From the NCBI GenBank assembly GCA_944389925.1, contig CALXOD010000038.1:1-44643 (forward strand): DNA of 44,643 bases, given 5' to 3'. Origin of the DNA: an uncultured Victivallaceae bacterium. GTDB lineage: Bacteria; Verrucomicrobiota; Lentisphaeria; Victivallales; Victivallaceae. Positions 1 to 7,766 of this stretch are shown here, one piece after another (position 1 is the stretch's first letter; every line of letters starts with the position of its first letter). The notes under the pieces are model-generated. The model saw only the letters and a program-made list of their open reading frames with translations, ran no database searches and had not been told where the DNA came from. Made by a program: the position numbers and the translations under genes.

Positions 1-30
1 CGGTGGTCGCCGTATCATTAAAAAAAAAAA
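1..30. other. Illumina P5 adapter remnant plus poly-A (assembly artefact)
   Basis: Bases 1-19 read CGGTGGTCGCCGTATCATT, which is the exact reverse complement of the first 19 bases of the Illumina P5 adapter. Eleven A residues follow (20-30), the usual signature of a read running off the end of the adapter. Genomic sequence begins at about base 31. The apparent reading frame through this stretch is meaningless. Confidence 0.93.
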
Positions 31-1734
31 GAAGCGCGGCGAAATCCACCCTTCCTCCTCTGCCACCGAAACGCCGGGCGCGGCCCATCCCTTCACCACC
101 AGATTCGGTCCCTGCGCAAACAGGGTGCGGGCCGTCAACCGGCTCCGGTCCAGCAGCCACGGGCCAGGCACGAACTGGAAATGCTGCCGGAGAGTCCCCC
201 CCGCGCTGCCGCTCAGCTCGTCCAGCACGAGCAGATATTGCCCCGCCACCAGATAGGCGCTCCGCCGGTGGGTGAATCCGGCATTGGCGGCGTTTTCCAG
301 AATGGTCACGTCGAGGTCGGGCAGCGACTGCTGCAGAATCTTCCTGCCGCGCGACGCGACCGGCAGGTCGTCCAGCGTCACCATCTGGTGGGCCTGCGGG
401 CGCCGGAACCAGCGCCGCCATTCCGGTTCGCCGCTGTAATTGTAGCAGCCGCTGTCGATCATGAACCGACGGCCGAACGCGGAAAGCTCGAAGGAGAGAT
501 TGTCGTTGTGATTGTGCCAGCGGGCTTCGGTCATACGGGTATTTTTGAGTACGACGAAGACGGCGTTCTCATCCCATCCGGAACGCATCATGTAATACCC
601 CGCGTCCGGCAGCTCGTGCACCCTTCCGGCGGGCTCGGTCCCCTCCTTTCCAGACGTGGCGAACCACCGCCAGTCCGGGCGGTCGAACATCCGGCAGTAC
701 GGTTTGATCCACGTCCGGTTGGTGCCGGGTTTTCCCAGCCAGGCGTCGCCGAACATCGGGGAAGTGCCGTCGGGATGGCTCCAGAGCATGACGGCATTGA
801 CGGACTTTTCCACCAGATCGAGATAGTCGGGCGGAAATTCCGCGGCCACGTGGAACTTGCGGCAGAATTCCTGCAGCCGGCCGAACTGGGCGGGATACGC
901 CATGTGGTAGCTGGGGACGAATTCATCGATCACGCCGTCGGGCAGCAGCACGCGCTTCTGGAAACGGCACAGCCGGTCGACCGCGCAACGGGCGAACTCC
1001 GCACTCTTCCGGAATTCCGGAAAACCGGCGGCGAAATACAGCAATGCTTCCAATTGGGTAATGTCCCAGTTGTTGAGCTGCTTCGGATCCTTGTCCGCGG
1101 GATAGAGGGAATGGATGTATTCCGCCTGCTGCAGCAGCGATTGCAGGAATGCGTTCAGCGTCTCCGCGTCAAGCGCCGGAGAGTTGACGAAATATTCGAA
1201 GGTCGTCGTCCAGTTCTTCATCCGGATGGCGGTATCCAGCGACCGCCACCCGGCATGGCGCCGGAACTGTTTATCCGCGTGCATGTGGCGGATCCAGCTG
1301 TTGATCTCCCCGGCCCACTCCCGGGCGTAACGCGGATCCCCGGTGATCCGGTATGCGCGCCCCAGCGACGGCAGCCAGTTGAAGCGGTGAAACTGCCAGA
1401 GCCATTCCCGGTCCGGCACCGGGGAGGAGTCCCAGTCGATCGGGGTCCCCCGTTCCCGCGGTCCGTAAGCCGACTGGCCGACGAAACGGTGTTGCAGGGC
1501 ATTGTCGGCGGTTTCCTGCTCTTTTTCGGACAATTTGGGCTTGTTCGTCTTGAAAAAGGCAGGAATCTCCCGCTTCCGGAAGTATTCCAGCAACGCCTGA
1601 TCCCGCGCCTCTACCGTGGCGGCGGCCTTCACCGCAACCAGTCCCGGCCGCTCCAGATCCAGTTCCAGAGCCAAAGGCTCCGCAAAAGCACCTATTCCCC
1701 AACTGCACACCAATATTGTAAAAAGATGTTTCAT
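1..1734 (-). CDS. Heparinase II/III family polysaccharide lyase, secreted, C-terminus cut by contig end
   Basis: Starting from the ATG at 1734 this frame stays open to the contig edge (about 568 genuine codons before the adapter). The N-terminus MKHLFTILVCSWGIGAFA is a signal peptide with a likely cleavage after AFA, so the enzyme should be exported. The first ~330 residues are rich in W/Y/F and resemble the alpha/alpha-toroid of alginate lyase/heparinase II/III enzymes. At about residue 400 comes a WHNHNDNLSFEL motif followed by MIDSGCYNY, the catalytic His/Asn-Asp and metal-site region of heparinase II/III C-terminal domains. The family cleaves acidic polysaccharides by beta-elimination; the actual substrate cannot be read here. 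It lies 131 bp downstream of a broken pseudopilin gene and a broken GntR/LacI regulator on the same strand, suggesting a small polysaccharide-use cluster. The last part of the beta-sandwich domain is missing because the contig ends. Confidence 0.85.
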   Translation of the reverse strand, partial: MKHLFTILVCSWGIGAFAEPLALELDLERPGLVAVKAAATVEARDQALLEYFRKREIPAFFKTNKPKLSEKEQETADNALQHRFVGQSAYGPRERGTPIDWDSSPVPDREWLWQFHRFNWLPSLGRAYRITGDPRYAREWAGEINSWIRHMHADKQFRRHAGWRSLDTAIRMKNWTTTFEYFVNSPALDAETLNAFLQSLLQQAEYIHSLYPADKDPKQLNNWDITQLEALLYFAAGFPEFRKSAEFARCAVDRLCRFQKRVLLPDGVIDEFVPSYHMAYPAQFGRLQEFCRKFHVAAEFPPDYLDLVEKSVNAVMLWSHPDGTSPMFGDAWLGKPGTNRTWIKPYCRMFDRPDWRWFATSGKEGTEPAGRVHELPDAGYYMMRSGWDENAVFVVLKNTRMTEARWHNHNDNLSFELSAFGRRFMIDSGCYNYSGEPEWRRWFRRPQAHQMVTLDDLPVASRGRKILQQSLPDLDVTILENAANAGFTHRRSAYLVAGQYLLVLDELSGSAGGTLRQHFQFVPGPWLLDRSRLTARTLFAQGPNLVVKGWAAPGVSVAEEEGWISPRFFFFLMIRRPP

Positions 1735-1865
1735 GAATAACTCCCCATCAGACACCTTCCCTCTTTTCTCCTCACTTCCCCATCATCTTTTTTAGAGAAA
1801 TAGCTAACAGACTACCTTTCACTTTAGCAGTTCCTAGCTTGGTTACAAATCCCCTCAATCCTTTT

Positions 1866-2662
1866 TCATTTAAATCTATAACGATATGACAGATATGATT
1901 CTATTTTCCGATACGTTGGCCCTTTAGATACTTGAAGCGAAGGATTTTCATAAACTTGTCGATCCACATGCCCATCAGCGTAGGAAGCATTTATGGCATA
2001 ATTGCTGTGACGTCCCCAGGCAATACAACTATTAGCTGTTCCAGGTTCCCAATATTTGGGACCTTGAGTCCAATTATGCAACTTGGCAGTGCTGATATAC
2101 CCGTCCATAAACATCATCTTACGCGAAGGGGTCATTACCGAACTAATACGGAATATTTTTGATTCTACCGATGTGTTTGCATAACCATTATAACTATTTA
2201 AGATGTATCCTCCCATTCGCATGGCTTTTCCGGATCAGTAGATTCTGGCTCATAAATCTGGCTAATAGCTACCACCATACCAGTTTCGCCTGTTGCACCA
2301 GGACAAAGCGGCACTGCACAGGCTGAGGAATTAGTATTTCTACGTCCAAAAAATCTTTTATCGTATGCTTGAAGTTTCCCTACCCAGAAACTACCGAAAG
2401 TTGGATGAGCAAACCAAAGTGCTGGAACCAAATAATCATCATAGTCCTGTGTATAAAGAGAGCTAAAGAGAGATAGTTGTTTTTCAATATTCACACAACT
2501 GACAGCTTGAGCTCGACTGCGAGCTTTGCCAAGAGCAGGCAGTAACATTGATGCCAGAATAGCGATGATCGCGATCACAACTAAGAGCTCTATCAGAGTA
2601 AAACATCCGCAACACCGACCGCGGTTGGAATGGCTCGGGGCATGGCACAGCCTCTTCATCAT
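1866..2662 (-). pseudogene. Pseudopilin-like secreted protein (prepilin N-terminus, H-Xn-DG C-terminus), frameshifted
   Basis: The likely start is the ATG at 2662, seven bases after an AAGGAG ribosome site. The first frame (to 2198) carries the prepilin-type hydrophobic N-terminus [20 protein letters not shown] followed by [17 protein letters not shown], and ends with a premature TAA at 2198-2200. The remainder of the protein lies in a different frame from about 2222 down to 1866. It contains the C-terminal H-x10-DG motif (H at HSNYAINASYADG) typical of the large Lentisphaerae/Planctomycetes family often annotated as DUF1559 or H-X9-DG proteins. The two halves together match one ordinary family member, so one indel near 2200-2230 broke it or is a sequencing error. 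The sequence is visibly more AT-rich than its neighbours. Such proteins often accompany carbohydrate genes; their role is unknown. Confidence 0.7.
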
Positions 2663-2714
2663 CTCGATACTCCTTAGTGAAAATTTTTTAAAACACAACC
2701 ACTGATATCAAATC

Positions 2715-2754
2715 GGTTTTTCCCTCCCGGCCGGCCGTCCGGAACTGAAAAACC
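2715..2754 (-). other. Inverted repeat at the end of the GntR/LacI gene
   Basis: GGTTTTTC (2715-2722) pairs perfectly with GAAAAACC (2747-2754), and the interior is a GC-rich CCGGCCGGCCG palindrome. It overlaps the stop codon of the regulator and precedes the pseudopilin gene. No U-run follows on the minus strand, so it may act as an attenuator, a processing site or an operator rather than a simple terminator. Confidence 0.4.
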
Positions 2755-3777
2755 TACAACAGCAACCCATCCGCACATGTAAACACAAAACTTGCCGGAA
2801 ACACCTGATGCACTGCCGGCTGTCCCGGACGATAATCCAGAATACAGGAAACCGCCACCGCCCCCATCCTGTGCAACGGCATCTGTACATACCCGAGAGG
2901 AATGGACTGACGTTCCCCATAGTTGCCGAGATCATCAAAGCACAAGACTTTCATCGAATCCGGAATCCGCCATCCTCCGGCAATGACGGCCATCAGCAAC
3001 GAATTGATGAACTCACCGCCGGTAACAAACGCCACCTCCGGTCGTATTTCCCGCAGGAAACGACAGACGGAAGAGACGTCATTTGCCGATGCCGTCCCCA
3101 GCATCCAATCCGTTTCCGGCTCCAACCCGGCCTCCCGATAGGCCTGAACCCATCCGTTCGTGCGTTCGCCGTAAACTCGGCGACTGATTTCGCCGCCGAT
3201 AACCGCAATCCGCCGGTATCCGGCATTCAGAGCATGACGTACCAGTCGTCGGGATTCCAGCTCATAATCCACCCGCAGCGTGAAAAGTTCGGGATATTCC
3301 TCCGCCCGCCGATTGATTAATACAACCGGTATTCCCGCCCGGGTCATGGCTGCCAGCATCGGATAATCCGCTTCATCGGCAACGGTGGAAATCACCCCGC
3401 ATACTTCCTCCCCGCTGATCTTGCCAATTAAGCAGCTGAAGTCTGAGGCCGCATTCCTCACAAACCCGGGACACTCCGGCAAAAATCAATTGGTAATAAT
3501 AAGCACAATTCACGGAACTTCCGACATCAAGTCCGATAATTTTCCGGCGTTTCTCCACTTCGGGCGGTGGCGCCACAAAAGATCCGACTCCCGGTCTCCG
3601 GATGATCAAACGTTCCTCCGCCAGCTTACCCAGCGCCCGCCGGATGGTCGGACGACTGACCTGAAACTCTCCACACAGCAAATGTTCCGACGGCAATGCC
3701 GTCTCCGGTTCAAACACGCCCCGGGTAATCCGGCTGCGCAATTCCATGTAAATATTCCGATATTCATTCACCGCCAT
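2754..3777 (-). pseudogene. GntR-type HTH + LacI-type sensor transcriptional regulator, frameshifted
   Basis: The ATG at 3777 opens a frame with a GntR winged helix (about residues 1-75; motifs LPSEHLLCGEFQVSRPTIRR and RRPGVGSFV) and the first strand of a LacI/periplasmic-binding-like sensor (KIIGLDVG, about residue 80). That frame ends at 3373. The rest of the sensor domain (GEEVCGVISTVADEAD, then IPVVLINRR and RRIAVIGGE) is in another frame, from about 3440 down to 2754. The junction (about 3400-3450) appears to lack around 20 residues that family members have between GLRLQLLN and the VCGVIS strand, so a small out-of-frame deletion is more likely than a one-base error. An intact protein would bind a sugar and control the neighbouring lyase and pseudopilin genes. 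It sits immediately upstream of them on the same strand. Confidence 0.7.
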
Positions 3778-3821
3778 GCTATCGGCCTTTCCTCACCTGT
3801 CAATCACATGTTTCTGCCGTT

Positions 3822-3850
3822 ATTATAGTAAAAATTCTCTCAGAATACAA
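3822..3850 (-). promoter_or_regulatory. Promoter for the GntR/LacI gene
   Basis: On the minus strand TTGTAT (3850-3845) and TATAAT (3827-3822) are separated by 17 bases. A perfect -10 lies 45 bp before the ATG at 3777. The rest of the 3778-4150 stretch holds no gene I can support, only AT-rich sequence and the hairpin at 4043-4064. Confidence 0.55.
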
Positions 3851-4042
3851 CACTCTGATTTTTCCGAATTTGCTTTTTCCGGACATTTTACCTTGACATG
3901 TAAAATCCTTTCCCATGGCCATCCTCCAGAGTCAGCCCCCTTTCATGCTCCCGGAGTCATCATCTTTTCAAGTGCCGAAAAAATATTTTTTGAGTGGAAA
4001 TTCCGATTTTCCGGAGATATATTATCCGTTTTATAACTACCG

Positions 4043-4064
4043 GAGACCGGTTCTTGCCGGTCTC
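4043..4064 (+). other. Perfect 8-bp hairpin upstream of the MATE gene
   Basis: GAGACCGG (4043-4050) and CCGGTCTC (4057-4064) enclose a 6-base loop. The hairpin would sit over the ribosome site of an ATG at 4070, which argues that translation of the MATE protein starts further in. It could otherwise be a regulatory leader hairpin. Confidence 0.45.
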
Positions 4065-4150
4065 ACCGGATGGCGGCCGGAACATCCAGCCCAATCCCCC
4101 AAAACGGACAACAAACAGGAGCAACGGTCATAAACCAGCCGTTTCATTTT

Positions 4151-5626
4151 ATGTGGAATACGATTGTACATAAGCTTTTGCGTACCTTTCTCGGGTACTT
4201 CAGCCGACGTCAGTTCTATGAACCGGGCGGCTATCGGGAAATATGGACCGTTGCCTGGCCCCTGATTATCCTGAACGCCAGCAATACCATCATGATGATC
4301 TCCAACCGGGCATTTCTGGCCTGGAACTCTCCGGAGGAAATTGCCGCCTCCATGCCGGCGGGGCAAATGTTCTTCACGCTGATGGCGTTTTTCCTTATTA
4401 CCACCGGTTTCACTGCCACGATCGTAGCGCAGTATCATGGAGCGAACGACCGGATCGGATGCGTCCGGGCAGCATGGAACGGCTTTTATTTCGGGACTGC
4501 CGTTGCTGCCCTGCTGGTCGTACTGCTGCCGCTTGGCGGCGCCTGGATCATCCTGCACAACGGCCACGATCCGACCATCGCCCGTTACGAACTGGAATAC
4601 TTCATCGGCATGCTGCCATGTGCCGGCCTTGCCTGTATGGAAACGGCATTGTTGTCTTTCTTCACCGGACGCGGCCACACCACACTGGTCGCGACCATCA
4701 AAATCATCGGCTGCTGTTTGTGTATCCCACTCAATTACATTCTGATTTTCGGTAAATTCGGACTGCCGCCGCTCGGGATCCTCGGAGCGGGTATGGCCAA
4801 TGCGCTGGCCAGCCTGGCAACTATGCTGATCTCCATGGGCTTTTTTCTGTTTCAGGATCAAAATCAGTACGCGACCCGGCGTTACCGTCAGTTTGAATGG
4901 AGTTGTGTACGCAAACTGATTTTTTTCGGAACTCCGGCTGGATTACAGACCTTCATCCGCAACGCGGCGTTTGCCATCGTCATCATGATGGTGGGACACC
5001 TCGGAAACGAAGCCCTGGCGGCAGCCAGCATTGCCTTATCTATCAATATGATCGGAAACATGCCGATGATCGGATTGCTGGATGCGACCAGCATCATCAC
5101 CGGACAATACATCGGGAGAGGACGGCTGATGGTCGCACAGCGGATCGCCGGACGTTCCCTGCGCATGCTATGGAGTTGGATGCTGCTGGCGGCGGTATTT
5201 TATCTGTTCTTCCCGGACATGCTGATCCGGATTTTCGGTTCGCGCGCCCGCGGAGAAGTCGGCATGGACATGGCCCTGGTTGAAACCCAGGTCCGAACGA
5301 TCCTTCAGCTCGCCGTCGTCTTCAATCTCTTCGACGCGCTGCGATTCATCACCATGGGGAGTCTGCGCGGTGCCGGCGACACCCGAGTCCCGCTGGTCAT
5401 CGGAATGGCCACCTCCTGGCTGATCCAGATCCCGGGGACGGTACTGCTGATCTATGTCTTCGAAGCGACTATCGGGCAGGTATGGGGGCTCATTACGTTC
5501 TACATCATCGTAGACGCCGCCCTGATGGTCTGGCGGCGGCGCACCGGAGCCTGGAAAAAAATCCGGGTTATCGAACATCCCGCTCCGCCGGTGGAGGAAC
5601 CGGTCGAATCTCCGGAGCTGCCCTGA
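4151..5626 (+). CDS. MATE family efflux transporter
   Basis: This is a multidrug and toxic compound extrusion-type transporter that exports organic cations or other solutes in exchange for Na+ or H+ across the inner membrane. From 4151 it is 491 residues, a normal length. About twelve hydrophobic segments can be traced in two halves, each opening with the family style EIWTVAWPLIILNASNTIMM and KLIFFGTPAGLQTFIRNAAF. The second half has SLRGAGDTRVPLVI, a well conserved MATE motif. The frame is also open from an ATG at 4070, but those 27 extra residues are not MATE-like and lie just behind a hairpin. Neither start has a clear Shine-Dalgarno, so the start is uncertain. The 3' end overlaps the convergent pseudouridine synthase gene by 59 bases. 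The substrate cannot be inferred. Confidence 0.88.
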   Translation: MWNTIVHKLLRTFLGYFSRRQFYEPGGYREIWTVAWPLIILNASNTIMMISNRAFLAWNSPEEIAASMPAGQMFFTLMAFFLITTGFTATIVAQYHGANDRIGCVRAAWNGFYFGTAVAALLVVLLPLGGAWIILHNGHDPTIARYELEYFIGMLPCAGLACMETALLSFFTGRGHTTLVATIKIIGCCLCIPLNYILIFGKFGLPPLGILGAGMANALASLATMLISMGFFLFQDQNQYATRRYRQFEWSCVRKLIFFGTPAGLQTFIRNAAFAIVIMMVGHLGNEALAAASIALSINMIGNMPMIGLLDATSIITGQYIGRGRLMVAQRIAGRSLRMLWSWMLLAAVFYLFFPDMLIRIFGSRARGEVGMDMALVETQVRTILQLAVVFNLFDALRFITMGSLRGAGDTRVPLVIGMATSWLIQIPGTVLLIYVFEATIGQVWGLITFYIIVDAALMVWRRRTGAWKKIRVIEHPAPPVEEPVESPELP

Positions 5627-6380
5627 ATTCCGGTTCCGGAGTCCGGGCCAGCTGCGCTTCTGCAGGCGTCAATTCCCGCCAGTGACCGGGAGGCAAATCC
5701 CCCAGTGTCAATGCCCCGATCCGGAGCCGGATCAACCGCCGGGTCGGAGCGCCTGCAGCAGCAGTCATCCGACGGATTTCCCGCTTGCGCCCCTCATTCA
5801 GAATAAAGCGGTAACAACATGGAGCCAGCTCTTCAACGTGGCGGGCCCGCAGTCGTTCCCCGCCCTCTTCAATGCCGCGGCATAACCGTTCCCGCTGTGC
5901 TGCCGGAATCGGCCGTGCGGTATGAACCCGGTATTCCTTGCAGATTTCATGCCGCGGATGAGTCAAGGCTGCCACAAAATCCCCGTCGTTGGAAAACAAA
6001 ATCAGTCCCTCACTCTCCTTGTCCAGCCGACCGGCGGAAAACAACCGCACCGGTGGGTCCAGCCGAATGAGATCCAACGCTTTTTTCTCCGCAAAGCGGT
6101 CGGCATTGGTACAAACATAGCCGCGCGGCTTGTGCAGCATAATATAGTGTTTCCGCTCCGGCTCCGGCAGCAGCACCCCATCCAGCTCAACCCGGTCTTC
6201 GGCGGTTACGCGTCGCCCCGGTTCCAGAACCCGCTCCCCATTGACCGTCACCCGCCCGGCCAGAACCAAATCTCCAGCGGCACGGCGCGACGCCACTCCG
6301 GCAGCGGCCAGACGCTTGACCAGCCGTTCACCGACACAATCGGCACTATTTACAGAATCATTCTTGTTTTTCGACATCAT
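5568..6380 (-). CDS. RsuA/RluB-family rRNA pseudouridine synthase
   Basis: The protein converts a specific uridine in rRNA to pseudouridine. From the ATG at 6380 (a second ATG follows at 6377) it has 270 residues. An S4 RNA-binding domain covers about residues 13-65 (RLVKRLAAAGVASRRAA, RVTVNGE). The catalytic domain includes HYIMLHKPRGYVCT, then the signature GRLDKESEGLILFSNDG with the catalytic Asp, and ends with NEGRKREIRRM, all diagnostic of the RsuA/RluB/E/F group. Which rRNA site it modifies cannot be settled from sequence alone. Its start faces rsmI, another rRNA modification gene, across only 36 bp, so the two probably share a bidirectional control region. Its tail overlaps the MATE gene by 59 bases on the other strand. 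Confidence 0.9.
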   Translation of the reverse strand: MMSKNKNDSVNSADCVGERLVKRLAAAGVASRRAAGDLVLAGRVTVNGERVLEPGRRVTAEDRVELDGVLLPEPERKHYIMLHKPRGYVCTNADRFAEKKALDLIRLDPPVRLFSAGRLDKESEGLILFSNDGDFVAALTHPRHEICKEYRVHTARPIPAAQRERLCRGIEEGGERLRARHVEELAPCCYRFILNEGRKREIRRMTAAAGAPTRRLIRLRIGALTLGDLPPGHWRELTPAEAQLARTPEPEFRAAPEIRPVPPPAERDVR

Positions 6381-6416
6381 ACGAGTTATCTTACACCCCA
6401 AAACGGAGAAATACAA

Positions 6417-7139
6417 ATGCCAGAAACCACCGGACAGCTTTATCTGGTCAGCACGCCGATCGGCAATCTGGACGACATCACGTTGCGGGCACTTGAAATC
6501 CTGCGCAACGTCGACCTGATCGCCGCTGAAGACACTCGCCATACGCGACAACTGCTGGCCCATTTCGACATTCACGTCAAACTGATCAGTTATCATGCCT
6601 TCAATGAGCACCGCCAGACCGGCAGACTGCTGGATGAAATCCGCGCCGGACTGCGGATCGCGGTCGTCTCCGATGCCGGCACTCCGGCCATTGCGGATCC
6701 GGGCTTTCTGCTGGTGCGGGAGGCGGTCCGGGCCGGAATTGAACCGGTGGTGATTCCGGGGGTATCGGCATTGACGTTTGCAGCAACGGCGGCGGGACTG
6801 CCGGTGGATCGCTTTGCCTTTTACGGTTTTCCGCCGGTAAAATCAGGCCGGAAGCGGCAGTTTTTTGAACGCATCGCAGCTGAAGACAAAACCGTGTTTC
6901 TCTACGAATCCCCCCACCGAATTGCCGCGACTCTGCGGGAAATTGCAAATGTCGTCGGTCCGGAAACGCCTGTGGCCCTGATCCGGGAAGCAACCAAGCT
7001 GCATGAGGAAATTCTCCGCGATACCGCACAAAACCTGGCGGACGAACTGGAACGAAATCCTCGCAAAGGTGAATTTGTCATCGCTGTCCGGCCCGGCCCG
7101 GCACCGTGCACCGCCACATCGGCAGTCTCCGACGAATAA
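6417..7139 (+). CDS. rsmI: 16S rRNA 2'-O-ribose C1402 methyltransferase RsmI
   Basis: RsmI uses S-adenosylmethionine to methylate the ribose of C1402 in the decoding centre of 16S rRNA. The ATG at 6417 follows GGAG (6405-6408) by 8 bases. The N-terminus LYLVSTPIGNLDDITLRALEIL, then EDTRHTRQLLAHF, SDAGTPAIADPG and PGVSALTFAATAAGLP are the canonical motifs of the family within the tetrapyrrole methylase fold, and the FLYESPHRIAATLREI and REATKLHEEI motifs complete the core. At 240 residues it is shorter than many homologues (about 270-290) and lacks the usual C-terminal extension. It is divergent from the pseudouridine synthase and ends 6 bases from the convergent HAD gene. Confidence 0.95.
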   Translation: MPETTGQLYLVSTPIGNLDDITLRALEILRNVDLIAAEDTRHTRQLLAHFDIHVKLISYHAFNEHRQTGRLLDEIRAGLRIAVVSDAGTPAIADPGFLLVREAVRAGIEPVVIPGVSALTFAATAAGLPVDRFAFYGFPPVKSGRKRQFFERIAAEDKTVFLYESPHRIAATLREIANVVGPETPVALIREATKLHEEILRDTAQNLADELERNPRKGEFVIAVRPGPAPCTATSAVSDE

Positions 7140-7145
7140 TTCCAG

Positions 7146-7733
7146 TCAGAGCAAGTCCCGCTCCTGCAACACACTCCGCAGCTGTTTGACGGACTCAAAC
7201 CGGCAAACCGGCCAGCCGAACGCCTTCGCCCCACTCAGACAGAGCTCCCGGTCGTCCACATACAGCGACGGCTTGCCGTAATCCGCCTCCAGCGCGGCAA
7301 ACATCGCAGGATCCGGTTTCCTGGCTCCGACAACGAAACTATATACGCCGTCCGGCAGCAGCCGGGCGATCTCGAAGCGGCGCCGAAACTCCGTCATGTG
7401 CAAGGGGGATGTATCTGAAAACAGCACGATGTCCGTTCCTGCGGCCTGCAGCTCCCGCACCAGCTCCGCCATGCCGGGCATCTCCGCCGCCAAAATCGCA
7501 TTCCAGGCTGAACGGATGAAGTCGTCCGGCAAATCTGAACCGGTTGCGTCACGAAAAAGCGCCAGAAATTCCGCCTCCCCAATCCGTCCCCGTTCATAAC
7601 GTTCCACTCCCGCCAGCAATGCCGGCGGAACTTCGCCGATGGATCGGTATCCGAGCAAACCGAAGCAACGTTCCGGACGGATCTCCAGACAGACACCGCC
7701 GATATCCAGCGCGATAAACGGATGTTCACTCAT
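7146..7733 (-). CDS. HAD-superfamily hydrolase
   Basis: This 195-residue protein has the haloacid dehalogenase fold. Motif I is ALDIGGVCLEI near residue 9, with the nucleophile Asp but with Gly where many phosphatases carry the second Asp, as in the DLGGV/DLGNV subgroup. Motif II is VLFSDTS around residue 105, motif III includes the Lys in GARKPDP, and motif IV is LYVDDRE near residue 162. A helical cap lies between motifs I and II. The likely activity is dephosphorylation of a small sugar phosphate or nucleotide; the substrate is unknown. It is convergent with rsmI. Confidence 0.8.
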   Translation of the reverse strand: MSEHPFIALDIGGVCLEIRPERCFGLLGYRSIGEVPPALLAGVERYERGRIGEAEFLALFRDATGSDLPDDFIRSAWNAILAAEMPGMAELVRELQAAGTDIVLFSDTSPLHMTEFRRRFEIARLLPDGVYSFVVGARKPDPAMFAALEADYGKPSLYVDDRELCLSGAKAFGWPVCRFESVKQLRSVLQERDLL

Positions 7734-7766
7734 AACGTCCGCCCTCTTTTCTTTCCTTTCTGTTTT

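Noticed and set aside
181-1740. 519-residue open frame on the plus strand
   Set aside because: It is the antisense of the heparinase gene; the minus-strand frame has a signal peptide and the HNHND motif, and the plus frame has none.
2190-2230. Programmed frameshift in the pseudopilin gene
   Set aside because: No slippery heptamer matches the reading frame and relatives are encoded in one frame; an indel or error is simpler.
4037-4861. 274-residue open frame on the minus strand
   Set aside because: It is a shadow of the MATE gene, with low-complexity His/Gln/Arg composition and no ribosome site.
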